DNA of 64,000 nt. It comes from Pseudidiomarina gelatinasegens. Its GTDB lineage: Bacteria > Pseudomonadota > Gammaproteobacteria > Enterobacterales > Alteromonadaceae. The notes under the pieces are model-generated. The model had not been told where the DNA came from and made no database searches. It saw only the letters and a list, made by a program, of their open reading frames with translations. The DNA lies in assembly GCF_004025325.1 (NCBI RefSeq), contig NZ_RSFE01000002.1:62001-126000 (forward strand). Reading direction: 5' to 3'. Below are positions 18,574-27,766 of the stretch, in pieces; the first letter of the stretch is position 1; each line of letters begins with the position of its first letter. The translations under genes and the position numbers were made by a program.

Positions 18574-20247
18574 ATGATGAAACACCTTTCGGTGTTCGCT
18601 GCAGCAGGGCTTGTGCTCGCTGCGTGCAGCCCAGCAGAACAAACAAATCAGACAACCGAGCAGCCGCATGCAAATGTCGATCCGTATAGCTTTAATGAAA
18701 ACTATACGGACTATCTACAAACCCTAAGTTCTGACGAATTTGAGGGGCGGGCGCCCGCTTCAGAAGGCGAGAAGAAAACCGTTGCATTTGTGGAAGGGAA
18801 ATTCCGCGAGTGGGGCCTAAAACCCTACGATGCTGAAAATGATTCGTACCAGCAACCGGTACCTTTGGTACGCATGTTGCCAACGCAAGTGTCGGCAATG
18901 AACTTTAATACCGATGATTTAGAAGCCTTTGATTATCGCACAGAAATGATGGCATGGAGCCCTCGTGTTCAAGAAGAGATTGAACTCACCGATAGCGAAA
19001 TGGTTTTTGTTGGTTACGGTATTGTGGCACCAGAGTTTGGCTGGAATGACTATGAAGGCCTTGATGTTGAAGGCAAAACTGTAGTGATGCTGGTAAACGA
19101 TCCTGGCTATGACACGCAAGATCCTGAAGTATTTAACGGCAATGCCATGACCTATTACGGACGTTGGACGTACAAGTTTGAAGAGGCCGCCCGTCAAGGT
19201 GCCGCTGGCGCAATTGTGATTCATGAAACAGGTCCGGCAGGTTACGGCTGGGGCGTTATTGCCGGTGGTTCACCAATGCGATTCGATTTAGCGCGTGACA
19301 ACAAAAACATGGACCGCGTTGCGATTGAGGGTTGGATCACCGAGGAAAGCGCTGACGCATTGTTTGCGCGCATCGGCAGCAGCTACGCTGAAATGCGTAC
19401 CGCAGCTCAACAAGCTGACTTTACGCCAGTGCCGTTAGAAACGGGTATGTCGTTAAGTGTTACGACTAAATTTGATTACCTCGATTCACCGAATTTAATT
19501 GGTTACATTGAAGGTAAATCAAAACCGGAAGAACACGTTATTTATATGGCACATTGGGACCATATGGGCGTTGACCCGGTGAACCCTGATGACGGCATTT
19601 TTAATGGTGCACAAGATAACGCCAGCGGAACTGCTGGGGTTATGGCGTTAGCTGAATTTTTTGCAAGCCAGCCGCAACCTGAACGTTCAGTGGTGTTTGT
19701 GTTGGTAACTGCCGAAGAACGTGGCTTATTAGGTTCGGATTGGTACGCGGACAACCCAATGTTGCCACTAAGCAAAGCGGTTGGTGGTATTAATACTGAT
19801 GTGCTGAACGTATACGGCCCAATGAAAGACATGGTTGTAGTCGGGCATGGCAATTCTGAAATGGAAGAGTACCTGGCCAAGTATGTTGAGCATCAGGATC
19901 GTTATATTGCGCCTGAGCCAACTCCAGAGGCTGGTTCATTCTATCGCTCAGATCACTTTAATCTAGCTAAGCGCGGTGTACCTATGCTGTATGCCAAAGG
20001 CGGCAACGACCACATTGAGTTTGGTGAAGAATATGGTAAGCAGAAGCGCGCTGAATACGTGCAAGTGGCCTATCACAAACCAGCGGATGAGTTCGACCCC
20101 GAGTGGGACTTGCGCGGTGTTCAGCAAGATTTGTGGCTTTATTACTGGGTAGGGCAAGAATTAGCGAATAGCGACGACTGGCCTAATTGGTATTCGGGCA
20201 ACGAGTTTCGCGGTATTCGTGACGCAAGTGCAGCGGACCGTAAGTAA
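18574..20247 (+). CDS. M28-family metallopeptidase lipoprotein
   Basis: This protein of about 557 residues has a lipoprotein signal (LVLAAC). It carries a PA-type insert (about 130-260, EMVFVGYGIVAPEFGWNDY) and an M28 zinc aminopeptidase domain. The five ligand positions all look intact: His in MAHWDHMG, Asp in GAQDNASG, Glu-Glu in TAEERGLLGSD, Asp in INTDVLN and His in GNDHIEFG. Such enzymes remove N-terminal residues from peptides at the cell surface. AAGGGGAAT precedes the ATG at 18574. A GTG at 18556 inside the DUF192 gene is less likely. A terminator follows at 20263. Confidence 0.9.
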   Translation: MMKHLSVFAAAGLVLAACSPAEQTNQTTEQPHANVDPYSFNENYTDYLQTLSSDEFEGRAPASEGEKKTVAFVEGKFREWGLKPYDAENDSYQQPVPLVRMLPTQVSAMNFNTDDLEAFDYRTEMMAWSPRVQEEIELTDSEMVFVGYGIVAPEFGWNDYEGLDVEGKTVVMLVNDPGYDTQDPEVFNGNAMTYYGRWTYKFEEAARQGAAGAIVIHETGPAGYGWGVIAGGSPMRFDLARDNKNMDRVAIEGWITEESADALFARIGSSYAEMRTAAQQADFTPVPLETGMSLSVTTKFDYLDSPNLIGYIEGKSKPEEHVIYMAHWDHMGVDPVNPDDGIFNGAQDNASGTAGVMALAEFFASQPQPERSVVFVLVTAEERGLLGSDWYADNPMLPLSKAVGGINTDVLNVYGPMKDMVVVGHGNSEMEEYLAKYVEHQDRYIAPEPTPEAGSFYRSDHFNLAKRGVPMLYAKGGNDHIEFGEEYGKQKRAEYVQVAYHKPADEFDPEWDLRGVQQDLWLYYWVGQELANSDDWPNWYSGNEFRGIRDASAADRK

Positions 20248-20262
20248 TTGTAGGTTTCATAC

Positions 20263-20304
20263 AAACGGTAATGAAGGCAGCGTGCTTTCATTACCGTTTT
20301 TTTT
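20263..20304 (+). terminator. rho-independent terminator after the M28 lipoprotein gene
   Basis: A 13-base perfect stem (20263-20275 with 20287-20299) with a short inner GCA/TGC pair in the loop runs into T's to 20304. The next gene starts only 11 bases later. Confidence 0.92.
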
Positions 20305-20314
20305 CGGGTGAATT

Positions 20315-20833
20315 GTGATATCTGTTGCTGAATTTTTTGGATTACTTGCGTTAATCGCTAATTTTATCGCCTACCGGCAGACCACCGCGAATCGATATCG
20401 CATCGTCAGTGCCTGCGCGTTAGGCGCTTTGTCTGTGCATTTCTTTATGCTGGGTGCGGTAGCAGGCGGCGTAGTAACGGCAATGGCGGTAGTGCGTAAC
20501 GTGATTGCACTGCGTTGGCGTGGCCCTATTGTGTTGTGGGGTTTCGTTGCGATAAATTTCATTTTTTTTGGCTGGGAGTTAAGCAATCATGAACCGCTTA
20601 TACCATTACTGTTAGCTTATATATCTTCGATTATCTTTACGGTTGGCTCCATTGTATTAAATGACCCCACCCGCATTCGCCGCTGGTTCTTGCTTGCAGA
20701 GCTACTCGGCTTAGCCTATGCGATAGTTGTAGGGAGTGTTTCGGGAACTGTATTCAATATTGTCAATCTAACCAGCATCATTCTTAAATTGTTACAAGAT
20801 CGTCGCAGTGAACGCTTGTCTGAGCCTAAATGA
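20315..20833 (+). CDS. YgjV family inner membrane protein
   Basis: This 172-residue integral membrane protein of the YgjV family (Imp-YgjV) has about five or six hydrophobic segments: FFGLLALIANFIAY, LGALSVHFFMLGAVAGG, WGFVAINFIFFGWEL and others. A basic C terminus (LQDRRSERLSEPK) ends it. Function is unknown. I place the start at GTG 20315, with GGGTGA just upstream. It directly follows the terminator of the previous gene, so its promoter would have to overlap that terminator, or expression depends on read-through. Confidence 0.75.
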   Translation: MISVAEFFGLLALIANFIAYRQTTANRYRIVSACALGALSVHFFMLGAVAGGVVTAMAVVRNVIALRWRGPIVLWGFVAINFIFFGWELSNHEPLIPLLLAYISSIIFTVGSIVLNDPTRIRRWFLLAELLGLAYAIVVGSVSGTVFNIVNLTSIILKLLQDRRSERLSEPK

Positions 20834-20885
20834 TCCCAATATAGTGTTCATAGGCGTGGTCTTTTAACGAACAAAGTGGTTATCT

Positions 20886-21233
20886 ATGTTGATCTACATT
20901 AAACAATGGCAGCAAAAAGTTAAGCCGCAACCTGGCGCAAATCCGCTCATGGTTATTCTCAGCTGGCTGCTGTTCGGTATGTTATTGCTTATCGGTTTAG
21001 CGATGGGGTTAATGCTGTTGTTGTTCGGCTGGATATTATTATTGCCGCTGATGTGGCGCAAGCGTCGCCAAATGAAGCAAATGTGGCAGTTCACCAAAGC
21101 GACCCGCGAAGCCCAAAAACAAGCTCAGCAGCAGTATCAACAACAACGTGAGCATCAAAGAAATCGTCAAGACGACGGTGTTATCGAAGGTGAATACGAA
21201 GTTAAAGACGACGATACACGTCCACGCCGTTAA
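20886..21233 (+). CDS. small membrane protein with Gln/Arg-rich coiled tail
   Basis: I do not recognise this 115-residue protein. It has a long hydrophobic stretch at about residues 22-56 (two helices or a hairpin), then a basic, Gln-rich helical tail (KATREAQKQAQQQYQQQREHQ). It closes with an acidic end (DDGVIEGEYEVKDDD). It lies 52 bases after ygjV in the same direction. Its TAA overlaps the stop codon of the convergent DUF2937 gene at a shared TTAA. Confidence 0.65.
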   Translation: MLIYIKQWQQKVKPQPGANPLMVILSWLLFGMLLLIGLAMGLMLLLFGWILLLPLMWRKRRQMKQMWQFTKATREAQKQAQQQYQQQREHQRNRQDDGVIEGEYEVKDDDTRPRR

Positions 21234-21763
21234 CGGACGTGCCGATGCGGGTGGCGTTTGTCACGTCGCCGTGCCCAGCGCCGATAGGCCATCTTACAAC
21301 CGCCCCAGCAGCCATCAAATAACAACACCGCTAGCAGTGCAGCAATAATGCCCGTCAATACCGCCTGGCGTGTTAGCGGTACGTTAAAACTATACATACG
21401 CCACGTGTTGTCACGCATTTTTGGGTTCGCAGCCGTAGCAATAAACCAAATCTGCTTTAAATACCCCTGTGAAAGCTGTTGCTGCTCGTGACGGTAGAGA
21501 TCAACGCGTCGAATGAGCTCGCGAATTGGGGTGGCTTCTTCTTTAAAAACGGGGTTATCACTCTGCTCATGCATTTTAATCAATGCATTCATATCGCCGT
21601 CTAGGTAGGTATCCGCAATGCGTTGGTATTCTTTGTAGTAGACCATAGCTTCAGTCAACTGCGCATCTAAACGCTGTTGATATTGGGTAATGAAGTTAGG
21701 CAGTTGCACACCAAGCAGCACAGCTGCTAGCGCCAACACAATCACAAAATAACGATGCAGCAT
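21230..21763 (-). CDS. DUF2937 family membrane protein
   Basis: This protein of about 177 residues has one N-terminal transmembrane segment (MLHRYFVIVLALAAVLLGVQ). The helical periplasmic middle contains QRLDAQLTEAMVYYKEYQRIAD, a second transmembrane segment follows near residues 130-150, and the tail is His/Arg-rich. The pattern fits DUF2937; the role is unknown. The ATG at 21763 matches the family N terminus. It is immediately preceded by the T-run of the terminator of the efflux operon, and I see no ribosome-binding site. A GTG at 21805 would place the terminator inside the reading frame. Confidence 0.65.
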   Translation of the reverse strand: MLHRYFVIVLALAAVLLGVQLPNFITQYQQRLDAQLTEAMVYYKEYQRIADTYLDGDMNALIKMHEQSDNPVFKEEATPIRELIRRVDLYRHEQQQLSQGYLKQIWFIATAANPKMRDNTWRMYSFNVPLTRQAVLTGIIAALLAVLLFDGCWGGCKMAYRRWARRRDKRHPHRHVR

Positions 21764-21800
21764 ATAAAAAAGGTTGAGTGATGAAACACCACTCAACCTT
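21764..21800 (-). terminator. terminator of the RND efflux operon
   Basis: Read on the minus strand, AAGGTTGAGTG (21800-21790) pairs with CACTCAACCTT (21780-21770) across nine bases. Six or more T's follow, abutting the start codon of the next gene at 21763. Confidence 0.9.
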
Positions 21801-21822
21801 AGCACGTTCCTATTGAAAGCCG

Positions 21823-24800
21823 CTAGTCTTCGTACGGCGGCTTCGGAGGGAAATTACGCCGCACAATATAAAACAGTAGAGGTACGAAGAAGATAGCCAG
21901 TATTGTACCGCCCAGCATACCCCCAATGACACCAGTACCGATGGCTTGACGGCTCACAGCACCAGCGCCGGTAGATAGCGCCAGTGGCAACACGCCAAAG
22001 GTGAAGGCTAATGAGGTCATCAAAATAGGGCGTAAGCGCAGGCGTACTGCCTCCAAGGTTGCTTGCAGCAACTCTTTGCCCTGGGCTTGTAAATCTTTCG
22101 CAAATTCAACAATTAGAATCGCGTTACGTGCCGAAACCCCGACAGTGGTTAATAGACCCACTTGGAAATACACGTCGTTTTCCAAACCGCGCAGGGTGGC
22201 TGCGATAACGGCACCGAGAATACCTAGTGGTACCACAAGCATAACCGCGAATGGAATCGACCAGCTTTCATAAAGTGCTGCCAAGCATAAGAACACAATG
22301 AGCAATGACAGCGCATATAACAATGGCGCTTGATCGCCGGAGGTACGCTCTTCTACAGAAATACCAGTCCATTCATACCCGATACCGGTAGGTAATTGAC
22401 CAATAAGCTCTTCCATTTTCAACATTGCATCGCCCGAAGAATAGCCTGGTGCTGCTTCGCCTTGAATATTCATTGCTGGAACACCGTTATAGCGCTCAAG
22501 GCGCTGTGGGCCAAAGTCCCACTCGGTATCAGCGAATGATGAAAACGACACCATGTCACCGCTGGCATTGCGGACATACCATTTCCCGATATCATCAGGG
22601 GTCATGCGGGCTTCTGGAACACCTTGCATATAAACCTTTTTAACCCGGCCACGGTCAACAAAATCGTTCACGTAGGTGGTACCAAAGGCGTTCGACAAGG
22701 TTGCATTGATATCGCTAATGCTCAAGCCAAGCGCTTTGGCTTTTTCATAGTCCACATTAATACGCAGTTGCGCGGTGTCTTCTAAGCCATTCGGACGCAC
22801 ACCGGTTAGCATTGGCTCCTGAGCAGCCATGCCCAGCAATTGGTTCCGTGCTTCTAATAATCCTTCATGGCCAAGCCCGCCGCGGTCCTGAAGATACAGG
22901 TTAAAGCCACTGGCGGTGCCGAGCTCCGGAATGGATGGCAAATTAAAGGCAAATACCATGGCCTCACGAATCTGACTAAAGTAACCGAACGCGCTGCCAA
23001 TAATTGCGTCAATTTGTAGCTCAGGGGAGGTCCGCTCATCCCAATCGGTTAAACGTACGAACGCTAATCCTGAGTTTTGACCTTGGCCGCTAAAGCTGAA
23101 ACCAACAACCGAAAAGACTGAGCGAATACCTTCAGCTTGATCAAGGAAGTAGTCTTCTATTTTGGTCATGGTTTCGCGTGATTGTTCTTGCGTTGCACCT
23201 GACGGCAATTGCATTTGCGTCAAAAATACACCACGGTCTTCATTCGGGATGAAAGAACTTGGCATACGCGCAAACAGGAATCCGACAACAACCACAAGTG
23301 CCAGGTAAATCACCACAAAGCGCACACTACGCTTAATGATTGACTGCACCGAGTTGGTATATTTATTGGTTGCGCGGTCGAGCATGCGGTTAAACCAACC
23401 TAATATTCCTTTAGGCTCATGGGTATGATCTAAAGGCTTAAGAATGGTTGCGCACAGTGATGGCGTGAAGATTATCGCGACCAATACTGACAGCGACATG
23501 GCTGAGATAATGGTGATTGAGAACTGACGGTACACCGCACCGGTTGAGCCACCGAAGAACGCCATGGGTACGAATACAGCTGCCATAACCAGGCCGATAG
23601 CAACCAAAGCACCGGTTATTTGTTGCATTGATTTAATGGTGGCTTGGCGCGGCGAGAGTTTTTCCTCACTCATTAAGCGCTCAACGTTTTCAACCACAAC
23701 AATGGCATCGTCCACCAACAAGCCGATAGCGAGCACCAGACCAAACATGGTCAAAGTGTTGATGGAAAACCCGAGCACCGACATGATGCCGAAGGTACCG
23801 AGCAATACGACTGGAATAGCCAACGAAGGAATAATCGTTGCCCGTAAATTCTGCAAGAAAATAAACATCAGGATGAACACCAAGATCACCGCTTCAAACA
23901 GAATCTTGACCACTTCCTGAATCGATATCTCTACGAAGGGCGTGGTGTCATAGGGAATCACCAACTCAACGCCTTCTGGGAAGAACTGCTGCAGTTCAGC
24001 CAACTTTGCTTTCACCGCTTCAGCGGTATCTAGCGCGTTCGCGCCGGTAGCTAAGTTTACTGCAAGACCACTGGCTGGTTGTCGGTTGTAGCGCGCGACA
24101 ATGCCGTAGCTTTGGCCACCGAGTTCAACTTCAGCTACATCGGCAACGGTAACCTTTGAGCCGTCAGGGTTGACTCGTAATAAAATATCGTTGAACTGCT
24201 GCACGGTTTCAAGGCGTGTTTGTGCAATAATTGACGCCGTTAAACGTTGATTCTCAACCGCCGGGGTGCCACCAATCTGGCCAGCTGCTACTTGGTTGTT
24301 TTGTTCACGTAATGCCAGAACAACATCGGTGGTACTCATGTTGTAACGCACGAGTTTGTCCGGGTCTAACCAAATGCGCATTGCATAAGGCGCACCAAAC
24401 AAGCGCACATTACCAACACCTTTGGTACGGCTAATCGGGTCTTGCATATTGCTGGCAATGTAATCACCCAAGTCAATCTGGTCGATGTCCGGGTTGTCAG
24501 ATATTAATGCGGCAACCAGCAAAAACGAGTTGTTTGACTTGGCGACGACTAAACCTTGATCTTGCACGGCTTGCGGTAGTAAGGGCAGGGCAAGTTGCAG
24601 CTTATTCTGCACCTGAACTTGCGCGATATCTGCGTCGGTGCCGGCTTCAAAGGTCAAGGTGATGCTGGCATTACCTGCCGAATCACTGGTTGAAGAAAAA
24701 TATTTCAGGTTATCAATACCATTCATATTCTGTTCAATAACCTGCGTAACACTTTCTTCCAAGGTGGCCGCAGTCGCACCAGGATAACTGGCGTTAATTT

Positions 24801-24930
24801 GCACAGAAGGTGGCGCGATCTCCGGATACTGCTCGATAGGTAGCTGCGTTACCGCAAGCCCGCCTGCAAGCATGATCACAATCGCGATTACCCAAGCAAA
24901 TATTGGGCGATCAATAAAAAACTTTGCCAT
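21823..24930 (-). CDS. RND efflux pump inner-membrane transporter, AcrB/MexB family
   Basis: This 1035-residue HAE1-family transporter is about the same length as AcrB (1049). It starts [17 protein letters not shown] and has 12 predicted transmembrane helices and two large periplasmic porter loops. The proton-relay pair is Asp-Asp in [12 protein letters not shown]. It would export drugs, bile-type detergents or dyes by proton antiport together with the fusion protein just upstream (4-base gap) and an outer-membrane channel such as TolC, which is not here. The operon is controlled by the promoter/operator at 26121-26149 and closed by the terminator at 21764. Confidence 0.95.
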   Translation of the reverse strand: MAKFFIDRPIFAWVIAIVIMLAGGLAVTQLPIEQYPEIAPPSVQINASYPGATAATLEESVTQVIEQNMNGIDNLKYFSSTSDSAGNASITLTFEAGTDADIAQVQVQNKLQLALPLLPQAVQDQGLVVAKSNNSFLLVAALISDNPDIDQIDLGDYIASNMQDPISRTKGVGNVRLFGAPYAMRIWLDPDKLVRYNMSTTDVVLALREQNNQVAAGQIGGTPAVENQRLTASIIAQTRLETVQQFNDILLRVNPDGSKVTVADVAEVELGGQSYGIVARYNRQPASGLAVNLATGANALDTAEAVKAKLAELQQFFPEGVELVIPYDTTPFVEISIQEVVKILFEAVILVFILMFIFLQNLRATIIPSLAIPVVLLGTFGIMSVLGFSINTLTMFGLVLAIGLLVDDAIVVVENVERLMSEEKLSPRQATIKSMQQITGALVAIGLVMAAVFVPMAFFGGSTGAVYRQFSITIISAMSLSVLVAIIFTPSLCATILKPLDHTHEPKGILGWFNRMLDRATNKYTNSVQSIIKRSVRFVVIYLALVVVVGFLFARMPSSFIPNEDRGVFLTQMQLPSGATQEQSRETMTKIEDYFLDQAEGIRSVFSVVGFSFSGQGQNSGLAFVRLTDWDERTSPELQIDAIIGSAFGYFSQIREAMVFAFNLPSIPELGTASGFNLYLQDRGGLGHEGLLEARNQLLGMAAQEPMLTGVRPNGLEDTAQLRINVDYEKAKALGLSISDINATLSNAFGTTYVNDFVDRGRVKKVYMQGVPEARMTPDDIGKWYVRNASGDMVSFSSFADTEWDFGPQRLERYNGVPAMNIQGEAAPGYSSGDAMLKMEELIGQLPTGIGYEWTGISVEERTSGDQAPLLYALSLLIVFLCLAALYESWSIPFAVMLVVPLGILGAVIAATLRGLENDVYFQVGLLTTVGVSARNAILIVEFAKDLQAQGKELLQATLEAVRLRLRPILMTSLAFTFGVLPLALSTGAGAVSRQAIGTGVIGGMLGGTILAIFFVPLLFYIVRRNFPPKPPYED

Positions 24931-24933
24931 GAT

Positions 24934-26079
24934 TTACTTCACTTCTTCAGTTTTGACAGGCATACCGGGCTGAATTTTCTGCAGGCCCTCGACAATGACT
25001 TGGTCGCCAACGTTTAAACCGTCAGTAACAACCCAATCACTGCCGACTGTGCGCTCAACGGTTAAGTATCGTTGCTCCACTTCACCCTTTTCGTTAACGA
25101 TAAAGGCAATGGCACGGCCGCGAGGGTCACGGGTTACACCCGTTTGCGGGGCCAAAATAGCATTCTGTAGAGCACCGGTGCCAACTTCTGCACGCACATA
25201 CATGCCCGGTAGGATAGAGTGGTTGGCGTTTTCTAAACGTGCACGGAGCGTAATCGCGCTGGTTTGCGGATCAACGGTTACTTCGTTGAACAGTAATTCA
25301 CCGGTAGTACTATAATTACCGTCTTCACCAACGCGAACTGTGACTTCAGCGCGGTTGTCATCATCAGTAACAATGCGCCCATCAGTTATTGCAGCCTGCA
25401 ATTTAAGGTAATCACTGGTGCTTTGAGCAATGTCGACATAAATAGGGTCAAGCTGCGTGATGGTGGTCAAAGCTTGCGCCTGACCAACGCTGAGCAACGC
25501 CCCTTCGGTAAGTTGTGAACGCCCGATACGCCCTGATATTGGCGCTTTAACACGGGTATACTCAAGGTTAAGTTGGGCGCGTGACAGGTTTGCTTCCGCA
25601 ACTTTTAACTGAGCCTCAGCTTGCAAGTAGGCCGCTTCGGCCTCATCAAAATCTTGTTGGCTAATGGCTTTATCATTCAAAAGGCCTTTGCTACGCTCAA
25701 AACGCGACTTGCTGGCTTTAACGGCGGCTTTGGCACGGGCAATTTCAGCTTCGGCGCTAGCAAGCTCAGCTTGATACATGGCGGCGTCAATTTGGTACAG
25801 TTGTTGACCTGCTGTGACCATTGAGCCTTCTTCAAACAGGCGTTCTTTCATGATGCCGTTTACTTGCGGGCGTACTTCCGCCACACGGAACGCACTTGCG
25901 CGCCCAGGAAGAGTAGTGGTTAAATCAACACTACGACTGGCAATGGTCACTATACCCACAGTCATTTGTTGTTGCTGGCCGGCGCCTGAACCAGCTTGCT
26001 CAGCATCGCCACAACTAGCAAGTAATATAGAACTTGCTAAAACAGATACGAACAAAGGCTTACGAAAACGTTGTTGCAT
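24934..26079 (-). CDS. RND efflux periplasmic adaptor (AcrA/MexA family) lipoprotein
   Basis: This 381-residue membrane-fusion protein has a lipobox (LLASC, Cys near residue 23). A lipoyl/barrel-sandwich half (VRPQVNGIMKERLFEEGSMV) comes next. An alpha-hairpin of about residues 95-165 is rich in Ala/Glu/Lys. The second lipoyl half (YTRVKAPISGRIGRSQLTEG) and the beta-barrel follow. It bridges the RND pump and the outer-membrane channel. It is first in the two-gene operon and is read from the AcrR-type promoter upstream. Confidence 0.94.
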   Translation of the reverse strand: MQQRFRKPLFVSVLASSILLASCGDAEQAGSGAGQQQQMTVGIVTIASRSVDLTTTLPGRASAFRVAEVRPQVNGIMKERLFEEGSMVTAGQQLYQIDAAMYQAELASAEAEIARAKAAVKASKSRFERSKGLLNDKAISQQDFDEAEAAYLQAEAQLKVAEANLSRAQLNLEYTRVKAPISGRIGRSQLTEGALLSVGQAQALTTITQLDPIYVDIAQSTSDYLKLQAAITDGRIVTDDDNRAEVTVRVGEDGNYSTTGELLFNEVTVDPQTSAITLRARLENANHSILPGMYVRAEVGTGALQNAILAPQTGVTRDPRGRAIAFIVNEKGEVEQRYLTVERTVGSDWVVTDGLNVGDQVIVEGLQKIQPGMPVKTEEVK

Positions 26080-26120
26080 GGAAATACCTCGTGCTTTGTT
26101 AATGATTTTTGATGGCGATA

Positions 26121-26149
26121 ATTATACATACATTCATGTATGTTTGTAA
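26121..26149 (-). promoter_or_regulatory. sigma-70 promoter with AcrR-type operator in its spacer
   Basis: On the minus strand, TTACAA (26149-26144) and a perfect TATAAT (26126-26121) are separated by 17 bases. The spacer is filled by the perfect inverted repeat ACATACAT-2-ATGTATGT (26126-26143), which touches the first base of the -10. The AcrR operator of E. coli acrAB is also built on ACATACAT/ATGTATGT halves and overlaps its promoter. A TetR-family repressor bound here would block RNA polymerase. No TetR gene is adjacent; the neighbouring divergent gene is unrelated. Confidence 0.85.
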
Positions 26150-26216
26150 GTGAGTAACAACGATATTTTCGATACGTGCAATCAATAAAAATGGTGCAAA
26201 TAATGGATATAAGTTT

Positions 26217-26657
26217 ATGACAATCTCGACTAAACGCCAGTTACTCATAGGTTTTTCAGCGGTGATAGTCGTTAGCATCGCCATAATTATTGCGGTGCAG
26301 TGGGGCGCAGTTGGTTCAACGAAGAATCGTAACCATTTGTATCAGGAGCTGCTGGAACGCTCGGGTCAGTTGAATCGTGATTTACCGAAATTGCTCGACC
26401 GACAAACGCGATTCGAGCGGGCTGAGGTGAGTAATTACGGAATGCGCTTTGTTTACAGCTTGGTCGGTGTTGATCGTTATCAACATGACGTAGAGAGCGT
26501 TCGCGAACAGCTTGAGCCTGCCATGCGAAGTGCGTTTTGTAGCAGCGATTCATTACGCTACTACCGCGAAAACGCAGATTTTTTAGAGATTCGTTATTTA
26601 GATCGCAATGAAGCGAAGTTATTTGAACTTCGCTTCACCGCTGACGACTGCAAGTAA
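26217..26657 (+). CDS. hypothetical single-pass membrane protein
   Basis: I do not recognise this 146-residue protein. One N-terminal transmembrane segment (about residues 8-28) is followed by a polar helical region (RSGQLNRDLPKLLDRQTRFERAEV). A compact C-terminal domain with two Cys (FCSSDSL ... ADDC) follows and would face the periplasm, where a disulfide is possible. It is divergent from the efflux operon and its promoter may overlap the same 137-base intergenic region. A link to efflux is only positional. Confidence 0.65.
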   Translation: MTISTKRQLLIGFSAVIVVSIAIIIAVQWGAVGSTKNRNHLYQELLERSGQLNRDLPKLLDRQTRFERAEVSNYGMRFVYSLVGVDRYQHDVESVREQLEPAMRSAFCSSDSLRYYRENADFLEIRYLDRNEAKLFELRFTADDCK

Positions 26658-26667
26658 CCCAACTTGG

Positions 26668-27690
26668 TTAGTCGTAGGGCAAGTTATAGCCGTCTAATAC
26701 GATTTTACCAATAGTGCTATGGGACTCGAGCTGACGATGAGCGCGTAGCAGGTTTTCTGCGTTGAGCTCGCCAAAATGTGAGGTCATGGTTGTAACTAAC
26801 TTACCGGCATCAGTTAGCTCGGCCACTTCATGCAGAATTTGTCCTTGACGGTGCATGTCTGGCGTTTCAAACAATGACCGCGTAAACATGAATTCCCAAT
26901 GTAACGCCAAACTCTTTTGTTTCATTAGCTTAATATCAAGCGGCTGTTCAGGGTCATCAATCAGCGCAAAGTGACCTTGTGGTGCAAGTAACTCAACCAG
27001 TGCGGCAAAATGCTGATCGGTATGGGTCAGACTTGCTACATGCGTAACCTGTTCAATACCGTGCTTGCGCAGTTGATCGGCGAGGGGCTGCGTATGATCA
27101 ATGACAATGTCAGCGCCCATGTCGGTCGCCCATTGTTGTGATTCTGCACGTGAAGCTGTCGCAATTGCGGTGATATTATTGCATAGCTTAGTTAATTGCA
27201 GCATTGCAGAACCAACGCCACCGGCCGCGCCGGTTATCAGCAGTGTAGCTGAGCTATCGCGGTCTAAACGGAAGCGGTCAAAAAGCAGTTCCCATGCGGT
27301 TAAGAAGGTTAGTGGCATGGCCGCAGCTTCTGCGAAGTTAAGGGTTTGCGGCTTCTTACTGACAATACGCGCATCAACAACTTGATACTGTGCATTGCTG
27401 CCTTGTCGCGTCAACGCGCCTGCATACCAAACATCATCGCCTTCTTTGAAGTCGAAAACATTTTCGCCAACACTTAATACTGTTCCGCTTGCATCCCAGC
27501 CTAAAATAGCAAGCTGTCCCGAGCTTGGCTCGCGGCGCGAACGTATTTTGGTATCAACGGGGTTCACCCCAATACCATATACGGCGACTAAAATATCGTT
27601 GGGCCCGATTTCCGGGTCTGGGACTACAGCGTCAACTAACGCATTTTTTGCGTCAATTGTCCCACAGTGCTCGTAACCTACAGCTTTCAT
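26668..27690 (-). CDS. zinc-type alcohol dehydrogenase-like / quinone oxidoreductase family protein
   Basis: This 340-residue MDR-superfamily oxidoreductase has a GroES-like N terminus (NDILVAVYGIGVNPVDTKI) and a Rossmann domain with LLITGAAGGVGSAMLQL for NADPH. The Cys/His ligands of catalytic zinc are absent, as in the quinone-oxidoreductase branch (the TIGR02817-like 'adh_fam_1' group, from memory). It probably reduces quinones or enones; the substrate is unknown. I chose the ATG at 27690 because GAGGAAG is upstream and the family begins MKAVGY. The gene ends 11 bases from the convergent hypothetical gene. Confidence 0.85.
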   Translation of the reverse strand: MKAVGYEHCGTIDAKNALVDAVVPDPEIGPNDILVAVYGIGVNPVDTKIRSRREPSSGQLAILGWDASGTVLSVGENVFDFKEGDDVWYAGALTRQGSNAQYQVVDARIVSKKPQTLNFAEAAAMPLTFLTAWELLFDRFRLDRDSSATLLITGAAGGVGSAMLQLTKLCNNITAIATASRAESQQWATDMGADIVIDHTQPLADQLRKHGIEQVTHVASLTHTDQHFAALVELLAPQGHFALIDDPEQPLDIKLMKQKSLALHWEFMFTRSLFETPDMHRQGQILHEVAELTDAGKLVTTMTSHFGELNAENLLRAHRQLESHSTIGKIVLDGYNLPYD

Positions 27691-27766
27691 GGTTGCTTCC
27701 TCATGAATGAGTGACGTATAAAGGTATAGTACGTTATTCAGGCTTGACCAACTAGAGGAAGTATTC

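Noticed and set aside
23564-23920. 118-codon frame antisense to the RND pump gene
   Set aside because: It is a shadow of strongly conserved transmembrane codons on the coding strand.
26144-26284. Short minus-strand frame in the RND upstream gap as a possible repressor gene
   Set aside because: It has no helix-turn-helix, lacks a plausible start signal and overlaps both promoter elements and the divergent gene.
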